Under the pieces are notes generated by a model. It made no database searches. It saw only the letters and a program-made list of their open reading frames with translations, and was not told the origin of the DNA. A stretch of 64,000 nucleotides of DNA from Manduca sexta (taxonomy: Eukaryota; Arthropoda; Insecta; Lepidoptera; Sphingidae). Both the position numbers and the translations under genes were made by a program. The number at the start of each line of letters is the position of its first letter. The first letter of the stretch is position 1. This document shows, one piece after another, positions 59,070-64,000 of this stretch. The stretch covers positions 4,960,001-5,024,000 of the forward strand of contig NC_051130.1 of NCBI RefSeq assembly GCF_014839805.1, given 5' to 3'.

Positions 59070-59240
59070 ACGGACCCATCTATGCGGTATGAGCTCACAG
59101 TGTCTTGAAGGTTGCAAAGTCTTTGAAACGTCGAAACAAAACTATAATATACTAAAACACTATAAAATCCGTAAAATAGTTTTATTTCAATATCTAACAT
59201 TCGCCTAAACATAAGAAATTATTATTATACAATCAAGTCT
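59070..59240 (-). repeat. Family D repeat, copy 4
   Basis: 'cagtgtcttgaaggttgcaa' 'agtctttgaaacgtcg' followed by 'taaaatccgtaaaatagttt' and 'taacattcgcctaaacataa' 'gaaatt' is the reverse complement of the family D order. Confidence 0.55.
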
Positions 59241-59967
59241 GTTCGCCAATCACTACGACTGCGTTAGGTCGTGCGTGCTCATTGCATCGTCTCTATCATA
59301 AAATTATTAAGGACTTTTGGCAATATATCAGTATTATACAATTTGGACTATAATTTATAACAAACTTAAGGAGGGTTTAGGTCCCGTATTAACCCGTACA
59401 CTATTATACTATCACTCTTTCGCAATGAACGTTGCTTTAGCAGTTTAATCCATAGCTACAAAAACCAATGATTTTGGTGATGATGATCTAAAAAGAATTG
59501 CCATAATTTCTATTTTATCATAGCTACGTATACAGTTCTAAGTACGAATATCACTTTAATAACATTCTCAGTTTCAAGACAAATTAATTTCTTAATCCAG
59601 TAATTTCCGTTTTAAGTGCTTACTGAATATTCAGAGACGAGATAGTATAAAATATTCAGCTCCACAGAATCCGCAATTCGCAACACCAAAATAAAGCGTA
59701 CGATTTACAGAACCATTTAACAAATGTCAGTATCACAAAGCAACAGGTAAATGTGAAATACTCACTCGGAACTTATTAATATTACTATGAAAATATGTCA
59801 ATTAAACACAGGCCATGGGCGATATTTAACATGTTAAACGGGCGATATTAACACATGTTTTTGTAGCTTTTTAGTAAAATATACTTTGTTGTAATATTTT
59901 GTACGTTACACCATTTTGCTTTATTATAAAACGTCAGTACACCTTAAACATTCATAATGTAACTATA

Positions 59968-60060
59968 ATATTAGCTCTGTATTATATACTGCCCACGGGT
60001 GAGCACGAGCTTCCTCTACTACTGAAAGGATTTTGGACTTAGTCCACCACGATTACGAAT
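59968..60060 (-). repeat. Family A SINE tail fragment
   Basis: 'tattagctctgtattatata' then 'ctgcccacgggtgagcac', 'ttcctctactactgaaagg' and 'agtccaccacg' follow the 3' body of family A on the plus-strand reading. The tRNA-like head is missing, and the sequence runs into unrelated DNA after 60060. Confidence 0.65.
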
Positions 60061-60120
60061 TACCACACCATACTATGCATTAATAATTTCAAAGTTAAAC
60101 GTCAATATTACTTATAAACA

Positions 60121-60358
60121 GTAACTGAACTTCGAAGTACCACAGTGTACTGGATTTATTTCATCGCCTAAAGAATATAGTTATCAGATATTAAGGTTCA
60201 AAATGGCCTCTAATTACACCTTAAATGTCCTAAAAACAACATAACAGAACTCCGGATGAACGCATGGCACTGGATTATTATCATTACCTAAAGAATACAA
60301 TTATGAGATATTAAGTCTCAAAATGGCCAGTAATTGCCTTTAATGTCTTAAACGGAAT
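60121..60358. repeat. Two-copy tandem duplication with 120-bp period
   Basis: Unit 1 (60121-60240) and unit 2 (60241-60358) align base for base: 'cctaaagaatatagttatca' 'gatattaaggttcaaaatgg' against 'cctaaagaatacaattatga' 'gatattaagtctcaaaatgg'. Similarity is roughly four bases in five. Confidence 0.85.
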
Positions 60359-61517
60359 GTATCAGCGCCTCCATAAACAAATTGTATTATTTATGAAGCC
60401 TAATATTTTTCTAAAATTACAATGCACTCTTCTTTACATACCATACACAAAGGATTCTTTCAACATAACTTACGAGTACATAAATTCAACTTGATTTTAC
60501 GTCAAGAAATGTCGAGAAATCCTACGAGGCGAAATATTTCCATCTAATCTCGGTAACTTCAGAGTTGAGCCTCAATTTGCAAAAAGGTATATACCTTCTC
60601 TATTTCGTTGGTTTATAGGCTGTGCGAGAGAGAGGTAAAACTTTTTATCGGCGACAGTATAGGTGCGACAAAGACAGAGCTTGGAAACAAATGTGAAGGA
60701 ATACGGGATGGAATGAAAAAAAAACTTTGGAGCGTTAGTGGATGGGGGTAAATTGTTTTCTCGTTAAGGTAAGGGTAGTATATAACCACGGTGTCTTCAT
60801 ATAAATTAAAATATTAACATCTATTCTGGGTGCTTAAGCTTTATAAGCGTGACTGATCGTTAAAAATATGAAATAGTTCATGCTGATTGATAAGGAACTC
60901 TAGTAATATTAACAGAAGATATATTACTTCTTAGGCAATTAGACTGGATGCAAAAAACAAACCTATACAAGATTATTAGTCTCTATTCACTCTACATAAA
61001 GTCAATTTTTAAACCTCGCATGTTGTAAAGTCTCTGGGCTGACCTAAGTCGAAGAGCCGAGAAATTCCCAAGGTGGTGCTTCAATAAAACAAACTGATTA
61101 ACTGTTTGGAGTTGTTGCTTAAATTCCTTAACTCATGTATTCTTTATTCGTAGTTAGACAACTGAGGAGGTGCTAAAAGACCCTAATCAAGGCACACCTA
61201 CAAAAACAGATGCAAATAAAGCTCGAATTCTTAACCCTAATTTTAGACTTTAAGAAAAAGGGATTCTATAGGAAACTTGAGAATTAAGATGTAATGCTTA
61301 AGGTTATGAGCTTATTAGAAGAACGGCTACCATTAAAAATAATGAAAATGAATCATTTAATTCATTGCTATTTTAGAACTCCGTGTAAAATCTAGTAAAT
61401 GTACAATTCCACCAAGAATTGAGTAACCGTATCCATTCCTGTAAAGTAAAGTAATATAAATACATTAATAATTCATTTAATATATAATTTATACCATAAA
61501 ATGCTTTACGTCCAAGG
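60359..61517. other. No gene recognised
   Basis: AT-rich sequence between the tandem duplication and the family C SINE; nothing identified. Confidence 0.5.
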
Positions 61518-61529
61518 ACAAGTCTAAAA

Positions 61530-61802
61530 CAAAGACAAGGGCTGACTCGGTGGCGTAGTTGTACTGCATGCACCGTACGGCAGCGCTCTGATGTCCTCGG
61601 TTCGAATCCCGGGTCGGGCAAAGTGATATTTGGGTTTTTTTGCTCAGTATCAGCCCAAAGTCTGGAATTTGTGCCCGATGGCGATAAGCTCGCCGTATAT
61701 CACATCATGGGATGAAATACACTTGGCGAAAAGTAGGTGCCCTGGTTACGCCTCTGCATACCTCTTCGGGGATAAATGCATGATGTTTTGTATGTGTGTG
61801 TC
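61530..61802 (+). mobile_element. tRNA-derived SINE (family C), well-preserved copy
   Basis: The tRNA-like head begins near 61538 (GGGCTGACTCGGTGGCGTAG). It has a good A-box (TGGCGTAGTTGT) and B-box (GGTTCGAATCC) and ends GGGTCGGGCA. The body carries 'cgccgtatatcacatcatgg' and 'cctctgcatacctcttcggg' and ends in a short TG-rich tail. A perfect 12-bp target duplication, ACAAGTCTAAAA, lies at 61518-61529 and 61803-61814. It is not a working tRNA gene, because the acceptor ends do not pair. Confidence 0.88.
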
Positions 61803-62344
61803 ACAAGTCTAAAAAAACCCTAATCATAAAACTAAAATTCTCAACATTTAATGCGTATCATTTTACGAACTATTTTAATATTCAAAACAGCACATACCAA
61901 TTACGGTTGCTCTTCTCAGGAATGTAGTGTTTCAAGACTGGCCATCAGTCAATGTCGGCGCGCCAGGAATATTTGATGTTTGCCAGGTATCGCCCGTCTG
62001 CCAACCTCGCGGGAACCGACACGCTGGAAGGGGCTTGAGGGAATTATATTGCTATAAAAAGATAATATTTAGATGTAGTTTTATTATATAGATGTACAAT
62101 AAAACTGTGTTTTCTTTTATGCATAGATGTATAAAGAATTATTTTTGCGTGGGAATTAGAATGTAGAGTTGATTTTGACATCGACTAGGCATTAAATTGA
62201 TATTAGCTTTCAATTACTGTTCAGGTAGGTATTAACTTTTAAATTACTTTAAATTTGCTAAACAGTTACCGGCACAATTTTATTACAAATAGGAACCACG
62301 TATTCAAAACATTAAATTACGAAGACCATGGCATTAAACTGCAT

Positions 62345-62460
62345 CCATCACAGTGTCGAATGGTACATATAACCCGACTCTTGCCGGCTTTCCTTTAGTA
62401 ATTTATTTATAATCTAATTATCGATCGATTTGCAAAACGCATTCATTCATATTAGTACCT
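62345..62460 (+). repeat. Diverged relative of the 54-kb repeat unit
   Basis: 'ggtacatataacccgactct' then 'tgccggctttccttt', 'aatctaattatcgatcg' and 'aacgcattcattcata' parallel, in order, the segments of the unit at 54261-54350. This copy is not embedded in an (AT)n tract, which shows the unit is a dispersed repeat in its own right. Confidence 0.65.
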
Positions 62461-64000
62461 AAGTTATGTCGAGCTGGGTTCTTTTACGAGAAAGTTCACC
62501 TTTCACCACTGATCCATCATCGTAAGCCTGTAAGTGTTATAAGTTTCTAGTAAACGATACTTCTAGTAGTACAAAATCCACGTTCCTTCACAAAAAGCCG
62601 GCAACAAGGTACCATGATTCATACAAGTCAAGCACAAAATCGTCGATCAGTGTAATGATGACTGAACGCTCCCTGTGGCACCTACTCGTGTAACTTGCCT
62701 TTGGTAACTTTATTATGCAATTTGGTTTATTTTATTATAACTTATAAAAGGACTTATAACACATTTTTTGATAAATGTAAGCCAAAATTAAATTTAATTC
62801 GTTTATGTTTATATCTTTGGAGATTTTAATATACGATTTCATGTTTATTCGAAGGGTTGTGAAATAATTAAGAAGATATTTTATAAACGTGATAAAGACA
62901 TTTAATGACTAGAATCGACGTTAATAGCCGTATAATGACCTAGTATGATGCAAGGTCACTAGTCATTGGTAACCAAAAAATCACTTGTTTCTCCATAAAC
63001 ATGTATGTGAATTTCATTCCCAAAATCACTTCCTTAACCCTTTTTCAGTCTAAAACTGGCCGTGTGAAATAAAAATAGCCCGGACTGATCGCTTTTTCTC
63101 GCATCAGCTGGTGGCGGTATAAGAATTAGATATTCCCGCCTTAGGTTTCTGGAGGACAGTTTGAAAATAGAATTGTGGGCGCATAATGTAGCAATGTTTT
63201 TTATTGCAATGAATATTCAAGCCTTTTTCTGTATTGTGTTGTGTTTTACATGCTCATTTTTTGTTATTGTATTGTTATTCAGATATGATATATAATACGG
63301 GTAAAGTCTCCATAACATATTTTTTTCTCGATCTAAAATAACAAAAGACCTGCTGTACAGATAAAATTAAGTACGTTTCATTATTTTTGATCTCCCACGT
63401 TGCCTGGTATTCCTTCGAAATCATAATGAAAATATCGTTTGAAACTAGCCGTTTTGTTTGTTCTGACTTTACTTCAGCTTTGTAACTATTTTTTTTAGTT
63501 TCGGAACTGCAATGCACTGTGCACTGTAACTGAATCATTCCCATTTCAAACAAAAAGAGAAAGCGTCAAACTAAGTTAAGTAAATCAATTTTTCACAATG
63601 GTAACAGATAAACATGCAAACATTTGCATTTTGCACAATAAAACGGCAGTTCGTTGATTTGATTTATGCCGTAGCGTCGACCTACAGTGCTACGTGGCTA
63701 CGAGCTACGCGTCTACGGCGTAGCGCGTGTTTGAGCAATTACCCCATGTTTGTTTGTAGGAACACGACAGTTGGCACGCCGACACTCATTCACGAAAGCC
63801 ATTTATGCATTTGGAATTTTATTGCACGCTACTTATAGTTGTTTTACTTTTGCACTGTTGACAAACAATGGTACCTTAGTATTTTAGAATTGTGGTATCT
63901 AATACCTATATAAATTTTAATTTAAATGTTTAAGTGTTAATATTACATCTTTGTTTATTTATGGAAACCTGAGGCAAATAAAAAAGTATATGTTCAGAAA
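62461..64000. other. No gene recognised; CTACG-rich patch near the end
   Basis: AT-rich except 63668-63727, where CTACG/CGTAG words cluster and GCCGTAG pairs with CTACGGC. The frame at 63614-63838 crosses that patch and is not credible as a gene. Confidence 0.5.

Noticed and set aside
61538..61618. Possible tRNA gene
   Set aside because: Good A- and B-boxes, but the acceptor ends do not pair, and it is continuous with a SINE body between target duplications.
1..64000. CRISPR arrays, rRNA, operons, LTR retrotransposon pairs
   Set aside because: No regular repeat-spacer pattern, rRNA core motifs or paired long terminal repeats were seen; the genome is eukaryotic.

Overview
The window reads as AT-rich nuclear DNA of a moth or butterfly (Lepidoptera). 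This rests on the repeats rather than on any host gene. It carries several tRNA-derived SINE families with the short-tail, target-site-duplication architecture familiar from moth genomes, many decayed RTE-like LINE 3' tails ('...cgcggcttcgcccgcg...cgggataaaa...'), two C-terminal ends of LINE reverse transcriptases, and two copies of a DD37D (maT/Bmmar1-like) mariner. The species cannot be named from the sequence.

Host coding content is almost nil. The one convincing host-gene signal is a strongly GC- and CpG-rich block at about 22.22-22.66 kb on the + strand. It looks like a 5'-terminal exon: two short upstream ORFs, then an ATG at 22613, 15 codons plus 2 nt, and a consensus splice donor (AC|GTGAGT) at 22659/22660. 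The rest of that gene is not visible, so most of the downstream sequence may be its first intron, and what lies upstream may be intergenic or belong to another intron. A second exon-like piece, on the - strand at 30.21-30.45 kb, encodes the C-terminus of a PIF/Harbinger (HARBI1-type) nuclease behind a splice-acceptor-like site.

Layout: 1-13 kb, mostly unrecognised AT-rich DNA with SINEs at 2.1-2.7 kb, a two-copy tandem duplication at 6.8-7.05 kb and a palindromic 202-bp MITE at 7.84-8.04 kb. 13-22 kb, scattered lepidopteran dispersed repeats. 22.2-22.7 kb, the CpG-rich first exon. 24.6-25.9 kb, mariner copy A with an open transposase frame. 26.9-34 kb, dispersed repeats, the Harbinger piece and a possible TATA/CRE promoter at 33.75-34.0 kb. 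34-42 kb, sparse. 42.5-51.4 kb, a dense belt of LINE/SINE debris. 51.5-52.8 kb, mariner copy B (frameshifted). 53.1-54.4 kb, two unusual inverted-repeat structures. 54.4-64 kb, more SINEs, a 120-bp tandem duplication and one well-preserved SINE with target duplications.

The most interesting observations are these. (1) Two nearly identical mariner copies sit 26.9 kb apart, and both have Val where the third catalytic Asp of the DD37D triad is expected. (2) The putative first exon has all three of its ATGs in one frame, with an upstream-ORF stop 9 nt before the main start. (3) A perfect 73-bp inverted repeat is joined to a 140-bp direct duplication inside (AT)n tracts. (4) A ~148-bp near-perfect hairpin lies just downstream of mariner copy B. 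(5) A fold-back repeat family has one member that appears to have collapsed to a short hairpin. I see no CRISPR array, operon or rRNA, and no convincing functional tRNA gene.
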